Source: Amia ocellicauda (lineage: Eukaryota; Chordata; Actinopteri; Amiiformes; Amiidae). Taken from it: DNA of 64,000 nucleotides. Made by a program: the position numbers and the translations under genes. The notes beneath the pieces were generated by a model. It was not told where the DNA came from and made no database searches. It saw only the letters and a program-made list of their open reading frames with translations. The DNA lies in assembly GCF_036373705.1 (NCBI RefSeq), contig NW_027102713.1:95593-159592 (forward strand). Direction: 5' to 3'. The first letter of the stretch is position 1. Every line of letters begins with the position of its first letter. Positions 20,887-30,600 of this stretch are shown here, piece after piece.

Positions 20887-20914
20887 TGACGTAGTGAAGA
20901 GATAGGATAAAAGG
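20887..20914 (+). promoter_or_regulatory. CRE-like site and TATA box of early gene 2
   Basis: TGACGTA at 20887-20893, the same heptamer as in the TIR, and ATAAAAGG at 20907-20914, 36 bp before the ATG at 20950. Confidence 0.6.
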
Positions 20915-20949
20915 CGCAACAATTCATTCATGGTTTAAAATTAAAGAGA

Positions 20950-21798
20950 ATGTCTTACCCGAAAGCTGCGGACGTCGACAGGCTCTACAGGCCTCTTCAA
21001 ACCCGGGATCACCCCTGGTTCTATTCCCCAGATTTTGTATACACTCCGGAACCCTCTGACTGCGGTTACCCTCCAAGACCTCAGACCCCGGTCCCTCAGG
21101 ACGAAACAACATGCGGAGCGATGGATGTCCAAATGAGTCTCGGGGATCCCCAGCCTCTGGAGCTCATGGAGGGCCTCGATTTTGCCGAACTGTCTACCGT
21201 CTGTGCGTCTCAGGAGGGGGTCAGTCCAATGGATGTAGAAACACCCCACAAACCACCAGGCGACCCAATGAGCATCGGACGGTCTCGGGGGCGTGATGAA
21301 GACGCAGGATTTATGCCCGGGGTAGGTGTCCAAGTAAGCAGAGTGGTTAAAAGCACCCTGGTGTATATTCTGAGTGCTCTCATCGACCGAGCTCTGAAAG
21401 AAGTCTGTCGGGGGTGTGAAGTGAATCACCCCAGTCAGTTGAGACACAGTTGTTTGTTTGAACCAGACCGTTACTATTTCCTGTTCTATTTCAACGTGTT
21501 TTACAGAAGACTGAACAAACCGTGGCTGAAACCGGCACTAATCAAGGCTCTGTCTTACTCCCACATACATGTCACTGCTGGACAAGTCCAGAAAATCATA
21601 GATGAGATTTTGCTGGAGCTGAAAAAGGAGCCGTTTATAATAGAGAAACTTGGGCAGCTGCTCAATGACCTGGATGAGCCAAGTAGAAAAACCGCTGGCA
21701 AGCTAAAAGCTTATTTCTTCCGTAAAGAAGTTAAAGCTGGGGGCAGCGACGAAGAATTCGACATCTACGCCACTGATTCAGACTCTGACCTGAACTAA
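20950..21798 (+). CDS. Early-region protein 2 with Cys/His motif, unknown (282 aa)
   Basis: Residues 1-120 are Pro/acidic-rich and look disordered. A folded, mostly helical domain follows (about 128-262) and contains CRGCEVNHPSQLRHSC (about 153-168), a possible zinc site of two Cys, two His and one Cys. The C-terminus is acidic with casein-kinase-like Ser/Asp runs (SDEEF, DSDSD). From memory, a Cys-x2-Cys...HPSQ...His-x-Cys motif occurs in accessory proteins of small fish DNA viruses; not verified here. Identical in copy 3. The stop is 12 bp before the next ATG, so the two may share a transcript. Confidence 0.72.
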   Translation: MSYPKAADVDRLYRPLQTRDHPWFYSPDFVYTPEPSDCGYPPRPQTPVPQDETTCGAMDVQMSLGDPQPLELMEGLDFAELSTVCASQEGVSPMDVETPHKPPGDPMSIGRSRGRDEDAGFMPGVGVQVSRVVKSTLVYILSALIDRALKEVCRGCEVNHPSQLRHSCLFEPDRYYFLFYFNVFYRRLNKPWLKPALIKALSYSHIHVTAGQVQKIIDEILLELKKEPFIIEKLGQLLNDLDEPSRKTAGKLKAYFFRKEVKAGGSDEEFDIYATDSDSDLN

Positions 21799-21810
21799 GG
21801 GACTTTGAAC

Positions 21811-22317
21811 ATGGGGAATGTTCTGGACTGCTGCTGCAACTGGTTCTGTCATCAACACTCTGCAGCTAACCTGAGAGCGCTATTACACCATGTGCTTGAC
21901 AGAAAAGTAGCCAACGCGAGCCTTTTCTCTACAGATTTAACCATCGATGAGGATCAACTTTCAAACCTGGAAAAGTTAATGGTTGCTGTAACAAAGACCG
22001 GGGGGTACGAACACTGGGATGAAGCGCTCAAGGGGGCCAAGAATGATATTAGGCCATTTCATCAACATCTGTATGACCTTTTACTGAGCATGTTTAATAC
22101 CCCTCTGTTTACTTTTAAAATAGGTCATATTGTTGTTTTATTTACATATGTAACTGAGGTGTGTGCCTACAAGATAAAGAAACAGGTATTTGTTGATATA
22201 GATCAAGTAACCAATCATCTGATTTCTTTTTGTCTGGACCGTAGAAAAAATTGTTGTGTATGTTATACTTTTCTCAAATGTCTAAAAAGGGGTATCTGCT
22301 CTCCTGAAGTTGAATAA
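21811..22317 (+). CDS. Early-region protein 3, possible myristoylated Bcl-2/E1B-19K-like protein (168 aa)
   Basis: Starts at the ATG at 21811, giving MGNVLDCCC: Gly2 and a Cys cluster fit N-myristoylation plus palmitoylation, so membrane attachment is likely. The rest is helical. Residues about 97-115 (TFKIGHIVVLFTYVTEVCA) loosely resemble a Bcl-2 BH1 region, and the gene order (early 2, then this) recalls E1B-19K. This homology is weak and only inferred. Cys-rich C-terminus. The stop codon overlaps an AATAAA signal (22313-22318). Identical in copy 3. Confidence 0.65.
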   Translation: MGNVLDCCCNWFCHQHSAANLRALLHHVLDRKVANASLFSTDLTIDEDQLSNLEKLMVAVTKTGGYEHWDEALKGAKNDIRPFHQHLYDLLLSMFNTPLFTFKIGHIVVLFTYVTEVCAYKIKKQVFVDIDQVTNHLISFCLDRRKNCCVCYTFLKCLKRGICSPEVE

Positions 22318-22334
22318 AAAACCTTGTATAAAAA
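22313..22334 (+). promoter_or_regulatory. Early polyadenylation signal and integrase TATA box
   Basis: AATAAA at 22313-22318 ends the early transcripts; TATAAAAA at 22327-22334 lies 47 bp before the integrase ATG. The two signals are 9 bp apart. Confidence 0.65.
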
Positions 22335-22373
22335 CTTTGCGCATAGTGTGGGTCTGTGTGTTTATTTGGCAGA

Positions 22374-23465
22374 ATGACTCGGCAAGCTCCCCAAATGCAT
22401 GAACTATACTACAACCCAGCCAAGATTGGGGGTTTGGCGGGTAAGAAGGGTTTTCAAAGAGGACTCGCTGAGGCCGGCGTGAAGGTTAATGATGTGGTTG
22501 TTTCAGAATGGTTACGGGAACAAGACGCCTATACCTTACATAAACCTCTCAGGATTAACTTTAAAAGAAACCGTGTATATGCAACTGACATAGACTCACA
22601 ATGGCAAATGGATCTAGTCGATATGTCAAATTTATCAAAACATAACAATGGTCACAAATTTATGTTGATGTGTATCGATGTGTTATCAAAATATGCCTGG
22701 GCTCGCATTCTACATAATAAAACAGGTCGGGCGGTGACAAGGGCCTTTGAGGATATATTGTCCCAGGGACGATGTCCTAAAAAACTGCAGACTGATAAAG
22801 GAAAAGAGTTTCTCAACAGAGAATTTCAGAATCTACTGAAGAGACACAAAATACATCATTTCACCACCGGTAATGAGCTTAAGGCATCGGTGGTGGAGAG
22901 GTTTAACCGCACCATAAAGACCAAAATGTGGAGATATTTTACAGCGGTCAACACGTTCAAGTATTTTGATAAAGTTCAGGATTTTATCGATGCTTACAAC
23001 CAAGGGTATCACGCCAGTATTAAAATGAAGCCTATAGATGTTGATCAAAGTAATTCTTTTAAGGTCTATAAAAAATTATACGGCCCATTTATTAAGAAGG
23101 GGAAAACTACTTATAAGTTCAACATCGGTGATGTGGTTCGCGTTTCAAAGCTAAGGAGTACTTTTGCCAAAGGTTATGAACAAACATTTTCTGACGAATA
23201 TTTTACAGTTACCGAACAGGTGGCTAGAGACCCCCCCGTGTACCGGTTAAAAGACTATGACGGGGAGGATATAGAAGGAACGTTTTATGAAGCCGAGATA
23301 CAAAAAATTATTGTGGGTAAAGACATTGTATACAGAGTTGAAAAGATATTAGCTGAGAAAACCCAGAACCGGAAAAAATATGTGTTGGTGAAATGGCTTG
23401 GATGGCCTGAAAAGTTCAATAGTTGGGTCCCGGAACAACAGGTTTGTGATATTCAAGCCTTATAA
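22374..23465 (+). CDS. int: Retroviral-type DDE integrase with chromodomain (363 aa)
   Basis: Catalyses integration of the element. Polinton-type N-terminal region, then the rve catalytic core with D80 (QMDLVDM), D141 (LQTDKGKEF) and E175 (VVERFNRT), spacing D-33-E. An SH3-like region follows (about 245-300), then a C-terminal chromodomain (about 312-363) with the aromatic residues Y, W and W of a methyl-lysine cage. The frame stays open from a GTG at 22356, but the ATG at 22374 fits the TATA box and family starts. Three residues differ from copy 3; none is catalytic. Confidence 0.93.
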   Translation: MTRQAPQMHELYYNPAKIGGLAGKKGFQRGLAEAGVKVNDVVVSEWLREQDAYTLHKPLRINFKRNRVYATDIDSQWQMDLVDMSNLSKHNNGHKFMLMCIDVLSKYAWARILHNKTGRAVTRAFEDILSQGRCPKKLQTDKGKEFLNREFQNLLKRHKIHHFTTGNELKASVVERFNRTIKTKMWRYFTAVNTFKYFDKVQDFIDAYNQGYHASIKMKPIDVDQSNSFKVYKKLYGPFIKKGKTTYKFNIGDVVRVSKLRSTFAKGYEQTFSDEYFTVTEQVARDPPVYRLKDYDGEDIEGTFYEAEIQKIIVGKDIVYRVEKILAEKTQNRKKYVLVKWLGWPEKFNSWVPEQQVCDIQAL

Positions 23466-23469
23466 CAAC

Positions 23470-24201
23470 ATGCCCGCTGGTGTGATGGGGTCATTACTTT
23501 CGATACTCAAGATGGAATCAGGAGGCTTCTACGTGACTCTACCCAGTAACGCCTCTCTCGATATATACCCTAAAAATGAAATATCCAGTTACACGGTACA
23601 ATTTGGAAAATCTATAGATCTAAGGGGGTCGTGGGAAGTGGGGTTGGCGGAAATACAGTATCCTTACACTTGGGCTGTTTTACAAGATAAGGATGCCACC
23701 TTCGCCATTTTTGACGATGTTAAAAAGAGTCAATGGACATTCACGATGCAAGGAGGTTATTATGACAATGTGGATACAATATTAGATGAGATGCATAAAC
23801 AGTTCTCAGAAGGCACCCCCAACATCAAGCTATATTACAACCCTATTAAAAACAGAGTGTACAAGGTGTCAAAACCTGGTATTAGCATTCAAACCAAAGG
23901 ACAACTGGGGCGTATATTAGGGTTCTATTCTGACACAGAGAGCAGGTTCTCAGAAGTGGTGGCACCCTTCCCGGCTGACATCAGTGGCGGCTTTTACACT
24001 CTTTATGTGTATACGGATATCATAATACACCAGAGGGTCGGGGATAGCTATGTCCCCCTTTTGAGAAATGTACTTATTAAAGGTAAAAGCAATGACATGG
24101 TCACAATTACTTATGACAAGCCACACTACGTACCAGTCTCAAAGACCCACTTTGACCATGTTTTCACAGGTGGATGTGACCCTGGGAGATCGGCTCATTA
24201 G
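23470..24201 (+). pseudogene. Penton-like minor capsid gene, 3' truncated by the 890-bp deletion
   Basis: The first 229 codons match the copy 3 gene (53273-54070, 265 aa). At 24156/24157 the sequence jumps into the major capsid gene in another frame, adding 14 unrelated codons before a stop at 24199. The last 36 residues of the jelly-roll protein are lost, so it is probably non-functional. The ATG at 23470 is 4 bp after the integrase stop. Confidence 0.92.
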
Positions 24202-25177
24202 TCAAAGCAGCAATACTTACCCCTATAGGGCCATGATGGAGTGTATCCTTAATTATAGTGAGGAGACCCTAAGCAAACAGTTCAGCCCCGGCCTTTTCTT
24301 CAAAGACACCCCGGAAGCTATGGACGACCAGGATCCAGAGGGACTCAATAAGGGTTTGCAAAAAAGAACGGCCTTTTCAACAGAAGGGAGGACCTTTGAG
24401 CTAATGGGACATATTCATGCAGACATATTTTTCCAAGAAAAACTCATGCTCAACGGGGTAGACATTAAAATTAAAATGATCCGTAGTAAAAGTGCTTTTT
24501 GTCTGATGACCCCTGATACTGAAAAATATAAACTGACCATATTATCGGCCTCGCTGTTTGTGAAAAAAGTATCCGTCTCCCCGGCGGTTAAACTAGGACA
24601 TGCGCAGGCTTTAATGACGGCAAACGCCAAGTACCCGATCGAAAGAGTCTATATGAAAGTCCACAGTATCCCCGCAGGGACACGGGTGATGAACCAGGAA
24701 AATCTGTTTCTAGGCCAGCTCCCAAAACAGGTTATTATAGGTCTCGTGGATAATGATGCATTTACCGGGGTTTACAACAAGAACCCCTTTAACTTTAAAC
24801 ATTATAACGCGGAATTTATAGCACTGTACGTCGATGGTGTGCAGGTTCCATCCAGACCTTTTCAACCTGACTTTGAAAACGGCAACGCGGTTCGTGAATA
24901 TTACAGTCTAGTACTGGCTACGGGTCGCCATCTCAAGGATCAACCTCTGCTGATCGATCGCCGGGAATACTGCAGCGGTTACACCCTGTACGGTTTCAAC
25001 CTGACCCCTGACGAAGAGTGTGGACAACATTTTTCACTGATGAAGACGGGCAATATGCGTTTGGAGATGCGTTTCAAGCAGCCTCTACCACGCACTGTAA
25101 ATATGGTCGTGTATGCTGTGTTTGACAACATTATTGAGGTGAATCAGAGGAGAAACGTTCTGTATGATTATTATTAA
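24157..25177 (+). pseudogene. Major capsid protein gene, 5' truncated (codons 97-435 remain)
   Basis: Lacks the promoter-proximal part and first 96 codons found in copy 3 (54563-55870). An in-frame ATG at 24158 could at most give a 339-residue product lacking the start of the first jelly roll. The retained part has the same protein sequence as copy 3, with at least one silent difference near 24311. Confidence 0.92.
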
Positions 25178-25178
25178 A

Positions 25179-25736
25179 ATGAACACCAGAGAGCTCAACC
25201 ACATCATGAATGCCCTGGACGGCTCACGGAAAGTGTTTCAAGGAGTCTACGCCTGCGACCAGCTGCCTAAATTTAAGATCAAGAATTTACCTGCAATGTA
25301 CATAATCAACACACACCCTAAAAATATGCCCGGAGAACATTGGCTGGCTATTTATCTAAGGGAGGACCGCCGTGGGGAATTTTTTGATTCCTATGGAAAC
25401 CCCCCGGATTTCAGACCTTTCCCTCGGAAGATCAATAACTTTCTGCTCAACAACTGTCAAGAAACCATTTACAGCGGTCGTCAAGTACAAAGTCTTCAGA
25501 CCTTCACTTGTGGTCAACACTGTGTGTTTTTCTTATATCATAGATCTAAAGGAAGGTCATACCCCGATATTATGTCCTTGTACAGTGAGGATTTAGGCCA
25601 AAATGATAAAAAAGTGGCAGAGTTTGTCAGGACACTGTGGACCCCCCCTTATAACACAATTACTTACGACCCTAGCCAGCCATGTATACAGATGGGGTGT
25701 TCTTGTGAGGATTTTAAAAGATGTCATGCGTGTTAA
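25179..25736 (+). CDS. Adenain-like cysteine protease (185 aa)
   Basis: Maturation protease of the adenovirus type (C5 family). Catalytic His54 in GEHWLAIYL, acidic D70 in GEFFDSYG, and the Cys in TCGQHCVFF (C115 by position in the family pattern CGxxC). Cys-rich C-terminus (CSCEDFKRCHAC). Start chosen at 25179, with A at -3, just after the capsid stop; an in-frame upstream ATG at 25164 overlaps the capsid gene by 14 bp. Residue 101 is Arg here and His in copy 3. Confidence 0.93.
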   Translation: MNTRELNHIMNALDGSRKVFQGVYACDQLPKFKIKNLPAMYIINTHPKNMPGEHWLAIYLREDRRGEFFDSYGNPPDFRPFPRKINNFLLNNCQETIYSGRQVQSLQTFTCGQHCVFFLYHRSKGRSYPDIMSLYSEDLGQNDKKVAEFVRTLWTPPYNTITYDPSQPCIQMGCSCEDFKRCHAC

Positions 25737-25914
25737 AGTGAAAAAATAATGAAAACAGCCTTTGAATCATTAGTTTTGTTTTTATTCAACACAAATCTTA
25801 TACAAAGCAGGGTTATGTTATAAATAAATGTACAACATTTGAAAATAAAAATAAAAAATAAAAAAATTGTTTGTCGGTTCCTTATTTACAGGGGAGACAA
25901 ATAAAAACATGAGA
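25737..25914. terminator. Convergent polyadenylation region, copy 2
   Basis: Between the two convergent gene blocks: AATAAA on the plus strand at 25823-25828 and on the minus strand at 25781-25786, so the two transcripts would overlap at their ends. Very A-rich. Confidence 0.7.
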
Positions 25915-26658
25915 TTAATAAGCTTCCCAACGATGGATAGATCCTGAGGAGGGTTGCTCAACACGGTCAGAGTAATGAGATATCGGCGTCAGATCAGTCA
26001 CCACCTCTTTACACAGACGGATTTTTTGTCGCGTTTCCTGGTTAGGGACTGTTGATTGGGGCATGTTCAGACAGGCCATCGCCTGTAGGAAAGCATTCCA
26101 GCCTACAGGTCGGCGACTATCGGGTACCTTATTAGTGCTAGTGACACTCTTCAACAAATCAAACATGTGTGAACCTTTGATCAGTTGTCCTTTAAAAACA
26201 AATTCACCCTGTTCATTCCAAGTCGTTACCCGCGGTTTCTGAACCATTTTGTGCAGAATATATTCTGCATGTCTTTTGCTTCTGGCCGGCATGTTTCTCA
26301 AAACATCCGTTACAACATCTCCCTCTGAACTCTCAACAGGTTCGGGCACCGCAACATCTTTATCAACCGTACCCCCCGCATCAGTCCCAGAACCATTTTC
26401 TTGAGAGGCCATGGTTAAAGTTAAAATGTTTTGATCTTTTTCACCCTGTCTAACCAGACGGAGGTAGCGCTGTAACGTGTTGCTATACATCTGGGCTTTG
26501 GAATACTGATTTAAATCGGCCCTGGCCAGTATAGCTTTCATTTCAGAGTCCAGGTTGTTTTCGGCCATTTGTCTAATGGGCTCTGGCCCGACAACATTTT
26601 TTCTCAGTTTCTCAAGCTGCTCCTGAGGGATCAAAAACATTTTCTGAGCATATTCCAT
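25915..26658 (-). CDS. Conserved Polinton protein of unknown function (247 aa)
   Basis: Last gene of the minus-strand block. The N-terminal helical part (1-75) has the pattern MFLIPQEQLEKL, typical of a protein found beside the pVI-like and ATPase genes in many Polintons. An acidic linker follows (about 85-120), then a C-terminal domain (about 125-215) with basic residues that could bind DNA or core. Exact role unknown; probably virion-associated or in assembly, inferred from its position. One residue differs from copy 3 (Met/Thr in RQ(M/T)AENN). Confidence 0.72.
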   Translation of the reverse strand: MEYAQKMFLIPQEQLEKLRKNVVGPEPIRQMAENNLDSEMKAILARADLNQYSKAQMYSNTLQRYLRLVRQGEKDQNILTLTMASQENGSGTDAGGTVDKDVAVPEPVESSEGDVVTDVLRNMPARSKRHAEYILHKMVQKPRVTTWNEQGEFVFKGQLIKGSHMFDLLKSVTSTNKVPDSRRPVGWNAFLQAMACLNMPQSTVPNQETRQKIRLCKEVVTDLTPISHYSDRVEQPSSGSIHRWEAY

Positions 26659-26660
26659 TA

Positions 26661-26996
26661 TTAACCCACTCTAGAAGCTAGAAGACTGGTTAGGAAAGGC
26701 ACGGCTATGCTCAACAGCGGTCCTATAAAACCTCCGGTTTGATTAATCTTCTTTCTTTTTCTTTTAATAGAATACTTCTTATTAGCGATGATCTTGATAA
26801 CCGCTTTTTGTTTTTTGAGTTTAGAATGTTGAGAAGGGGTTAGGGGTATATTACCGCGTAAGATGTTAAAAGCTATTTCACACAGGGTCTCGATCAAATC
26901 CGAGGGGGCCCCTGCCAGCACAGCTTTCCTATGGCGCGGGCTCCCCTCAAATAACATTTGCAAAAGCGGCAGATTTCTTTTAATCCGAACAGACAT
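26661..26996 (-). CDS. Small basic pVI-like virion protein, copy 2 (111 aa)
   Basis: Same protein sequence as at 387-722. It ends 2 bp before the next ATG and starts 6 bp after the ATPase stop. Confidence 0.7.
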   Translation of the reverse strand: MSVRIKRNLPLLQMLFEGSPRHRKAVLAGAPSDLIETLCEIAFNILRGNIPLTPSQHSKLKKQKAVIKIIANKKYSIKRKRKKINQTGGFIGPLLSIAVPFLTSLLASRVG

Positions 26997-27002
26997 TCTT
27001 AT

Positions 27003-27674
27003 TTATTTCCTTTTCTTTAGCACATACACTGCCGGCCAATCGGGCGGGCACAAACCTGTTCTGAGGCGAAAGTCTTCTGGGGTTTGTGCTTTTAAGTCCA
27101 CAATCAAGTACCCGTAGGGTTTTTTGGTGGCATCCTCAAATGCCTCCAAAAAGAATTTGGTCTGGTTAGGGTACATTTGACGAGCCAAGACGGTGACCTG
27201 TAGTTTATCTCTGGGGTTTTTAAAAAGAATTATATAATTGGCATTTAAATTAATAGTGCGGCTTTTTTTACCTTGAAAAAATAGATTTTGAACTAAATAA
27301 ATAATACTTAAATTCCTATGATGAGTGTACTTTGTGAAAGCTTTTTCCACTTCACTGTTGTCACCGGCCTGCTCCATCAGGTCATCAAGGATCACTAGAT
27401 TAGTTTGTCCGGGCGGGAACAGGTCATCGTCACACAACGAGGCGGGGAGACCTTGCACAAATTTCAGATTATTTTTTTTTGATGCCAAATCATCGTAGAG
27501 AGGTTGCCAGCAAGAGTAACACCACACTATGTTGTCAAGAGCTTGGGACACGGTTGCGTCCACATCTTCTATGATGTTCTTTATAAGATAGCTCTTACTC
27601 GAATTGGAGGGACCGGCTATAATACAGGAGAAAGGGTGTTGAAGTCTGTTATCAAAACCACTGCTAATATCCAT
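27003..27674 (-). CDS. Packaging ATPase with altered Walker A, copy 2 (223 aa)
   Basis: Full-length, but the Walker A loop reads GPSNSSKS where copies 1 and 3 have GPSNSGKS: the invariant Gly before Lys is Ser (G26S). Walker B (D97, D98) is unchanged. Loss of ATP binding is likely, inferred from family knowledge. Confidence 0.9.
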   Translation of the reverse strand: MDISSGFDNRLQHPFSCIIAGPSNSSKSYLIKNIIEDVDATVSQALDNIVWCYSCWQPLYDDLASKKNNLKFVQGLPASLCDDDLFPPGQTNLVILDDLMEQAGDNSEVEKAFTKYTHHRNLSIIYLVQNLFFQGKKSRTINLNANYIILFKNPRDKLQVTVLARQMYPNQTKFFLEAFEDATKKPYGYLIVDLKAQTPEDFRLRTGLCPPDWPAVYVLKKRK

Positions 27675-30600
27675 AAGGCAGAGTGGTATAATCAGTCTTC
27701 AACACTCTTTTATTGTACACCACCCTGAACCGTTTGTTTAGTGATCTATTTTCCAATGTGTACCCCTTTTTATTGTGATAGATCTGATTTCCGGCTGTAA
27801 TAATCTCGCGAGGAGGCGCGTCTTTCTCGGTTACAAAACTTTGTACCAGGGTCGTCAGAGACTTGATGTTAATGAGCTTGTTGTTACAATGGTTCAGAGT
27901 GAAACCCTTAACTTTCATACAGGTCTTACCCGCAGCCGTTCTGTATGCGTAAGTCTTAGGACCCCCTGAAACAAACTCCACTATGTGGTCCTGAGGATCT
28001 AGCTCGCTCGTTAACTCCCCAAGGTAGTCCCCGAGGGGAGGGACCCAATCCCCTGGCCTGGTGACAAAGATTACAGAGTCAGTATCATGATAGAGCGTGC
28101 GTTCCTGCAGCTGATCCATTAAGTTGTACAGATCAAGCCGGGCGTAAGCCGTGGTAAAAACCGCTATGAAAACATTAACGTTTCCCTGTTTGGTGGGGAA
28201 ATCTTTAGGGGCCCTCCACTGGACCTGTGCCACGTGGTCATTTAAGAATTGAAAGTGTGATACTGCATGTTGTTTGGAAAAGATAAATTCTATAAACTGT
28301 TCAGGGGTTTTAATCAAGGTTGTGTTTAGACGGTTATTTCTTTCCCCAAACTTACGCCACAGACTGTTTAAAATCAGTTTGGACATTTGTCTCTTGGCGG
28401 GGTTTACAGTTATGTTCCCCGGCTCTAGACGGATCCCTTCCTTTTCAAAATATTGCTGAACGTACCGCTCTTTGGCAGCGGAGTCAACACACCATGAGGG
28501 ATAGCCCGATGCCTCCTGTTTCCCTTTCAGATGGGTCATAATGTACTCAGCAAAAAGAGTATCAGATTTTTCAGAAAAATGCCAAACCTCATACACCTTA
28601 CCGACTCTGTAACCTTTCTCCACCGCCTTGTCAAGCTCAATGCTACACCAGACACCCGTCAGCGCTCTCTCGTCATCACTGTGCAGACAAGAGGTATTTT
28701 GATTTTCAGTTTCCACACACGTTCTACACAGAGGGAACATCAATTTTCCCGAACACCTGTAAGGCAACACGGGTAGGAACAGCTCACGAGGAGGGTACAT
28801 GGTGACTTTGATCAAACCAAAGTACTGTCCGATTTCGAGAAAGTCACGATAAACAATGGTTGGATGCCCCACCGGGTACATTTTGGTCTTGTTGACATAA
28901 GGGTACAGACTGGTGAAATCATAGTAATCTACTCTCTCACCCTCCTTTACCTCATAATGTAAACAGAGGGCGTTGGTACGACCCCCAAATAACGCATCCC
29001 TGGGCTCTAGACGTTCAGGAAAGTCCAAGGTTTCCATAAGCCGTTGTACCCCCACATCCTGTTGCTTCAGGGTCGTCCACGCGTGTTCCCAAATCACCAG
29101 TACATTCAAACCATAGGTGTTTTTTAAAGTTTCAATTCGTTCCTGGAAATCATAGTACATATCACCGCAGAGTTTTTGTGTTACGGGGTTAAAGGTGTTT
29201 GGGTCGAAGCACTGAGGACAGCCATGGTAAATACAACCAGCAAACTCATAAGCGGTACGCCGCCCGGACACGTCGCTAAAACCGTCTAAGTAGTAAGGAC
29301 CCATTTTGACTTCCTCTTGATTTAAAGCATGTCTGATGAAGATGTTATCCCGGGCACTCAGATATTCCAGCCACTGTATGGAGACAGTCGAAAAGTTCTT
29401 TTGTCTAGCACGATAGTTGTCAGAAGTGGTGTCCGCTATAGTGTTTTTCTGCAAGAAATTGGATCGATACATTTTCATGCAGAGAGACGCTATGGTCACA
29501 CTTTGCAAAGGGTCGAGACCCGACGTGTTGATAACCTCGGTGCGGAAACGCAAACAGGCTTCTTTAAGGATCACCACATCATTTTTACAATAAGCGGCCA
29601 TCTCTTCTCGGAAATCAAAAACACCCCCCTTAACCGTATTGTACCATTTAAAGAATTCCTCCCTCTCATGAGACATCATAGTATCAACCCCATAATAAGA
29701 GGCGGGCGGGTAGGACCCTCGATAATTTTGAGTGTCCTTAGTATTAAAAAAATGGCAGAACCAACCTTTCTTCTGAGCCTCAAAACCCAGAGCTTTAGGC
29801 AAAGCGCTCAATTTCATGGGGAGGAAATTTAACGAGTCTATGTAACGTTGGTTGAAAGCCTCGTCGGTGAAACACATGATCTTGCTACCCTGAGCTATTA
29901 TTTTTGGGGTCACCCCATTTTCCACCAGATACTTCATCAATATGTAAGAATCATAACCCTTAGCATTGTGGGCAATAAATGTGTAATTGAGGTATTTTGG
30001 ACCGCGATACCGCGTAAAGAAATCCCTGACACAACTCTCACCGCTAGCTGACCACTCACAATCCAACATGTCAATACAGTGTATATAATTAGCAACATGG
30101 ACCCCGTTTTCTTGCCGGCATTCAAAATCAAAAAAGACATACCGGTTGTGCGGCGGCTCCTTTTTAACCGGCTGAATAAAGCACTGGTGTTCAGACCCCG
30201 GGGTTAAATCCGCATTACAGATCCTACATCTCGGTTCCAGACATTTGTGTGGTTTAACCTCATGAAAACGGTACTGGAGGCAACACTGCGGGCAATATTT
30301 AGTTTGATCACAATAACTCCGTTTTTTAACCCCCTCAGCAGCGGCCCTCTGCACCTTATGTTCGGAAAAACAGAATGCGGAGAGACAAATCCTTAAGCAA
30401 TCTTTACATCGGATGGTAGGGGCCAAACCCTTACGACATTGCGGATTGAAACAGACGTTACAGTAACCGTCACAGCGGTGCTTAAGCTTATCATTGAAGG
30501 CCTTATAACACCAATGACAAACATACGAACAACCCAAAAAAGCCGTCAAACTCTTTATTCCAAAGTAATGACTATCACTTAGGAAGAGAAACAGTGTCTG

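Noticed and set aside
20161-22317. LxCxE-type retinoblastoma-binding motif in the early proteins
   Set aside because: Looked for because adintovirus early genes often have one; none found in the three proteins.
24068-25177. A 369-codon frame covering the copy 2 capsid remnant
   Set aside because: Its first 30 codons are the penton gene read out of frame; real capsid sequence begins only at 24157.
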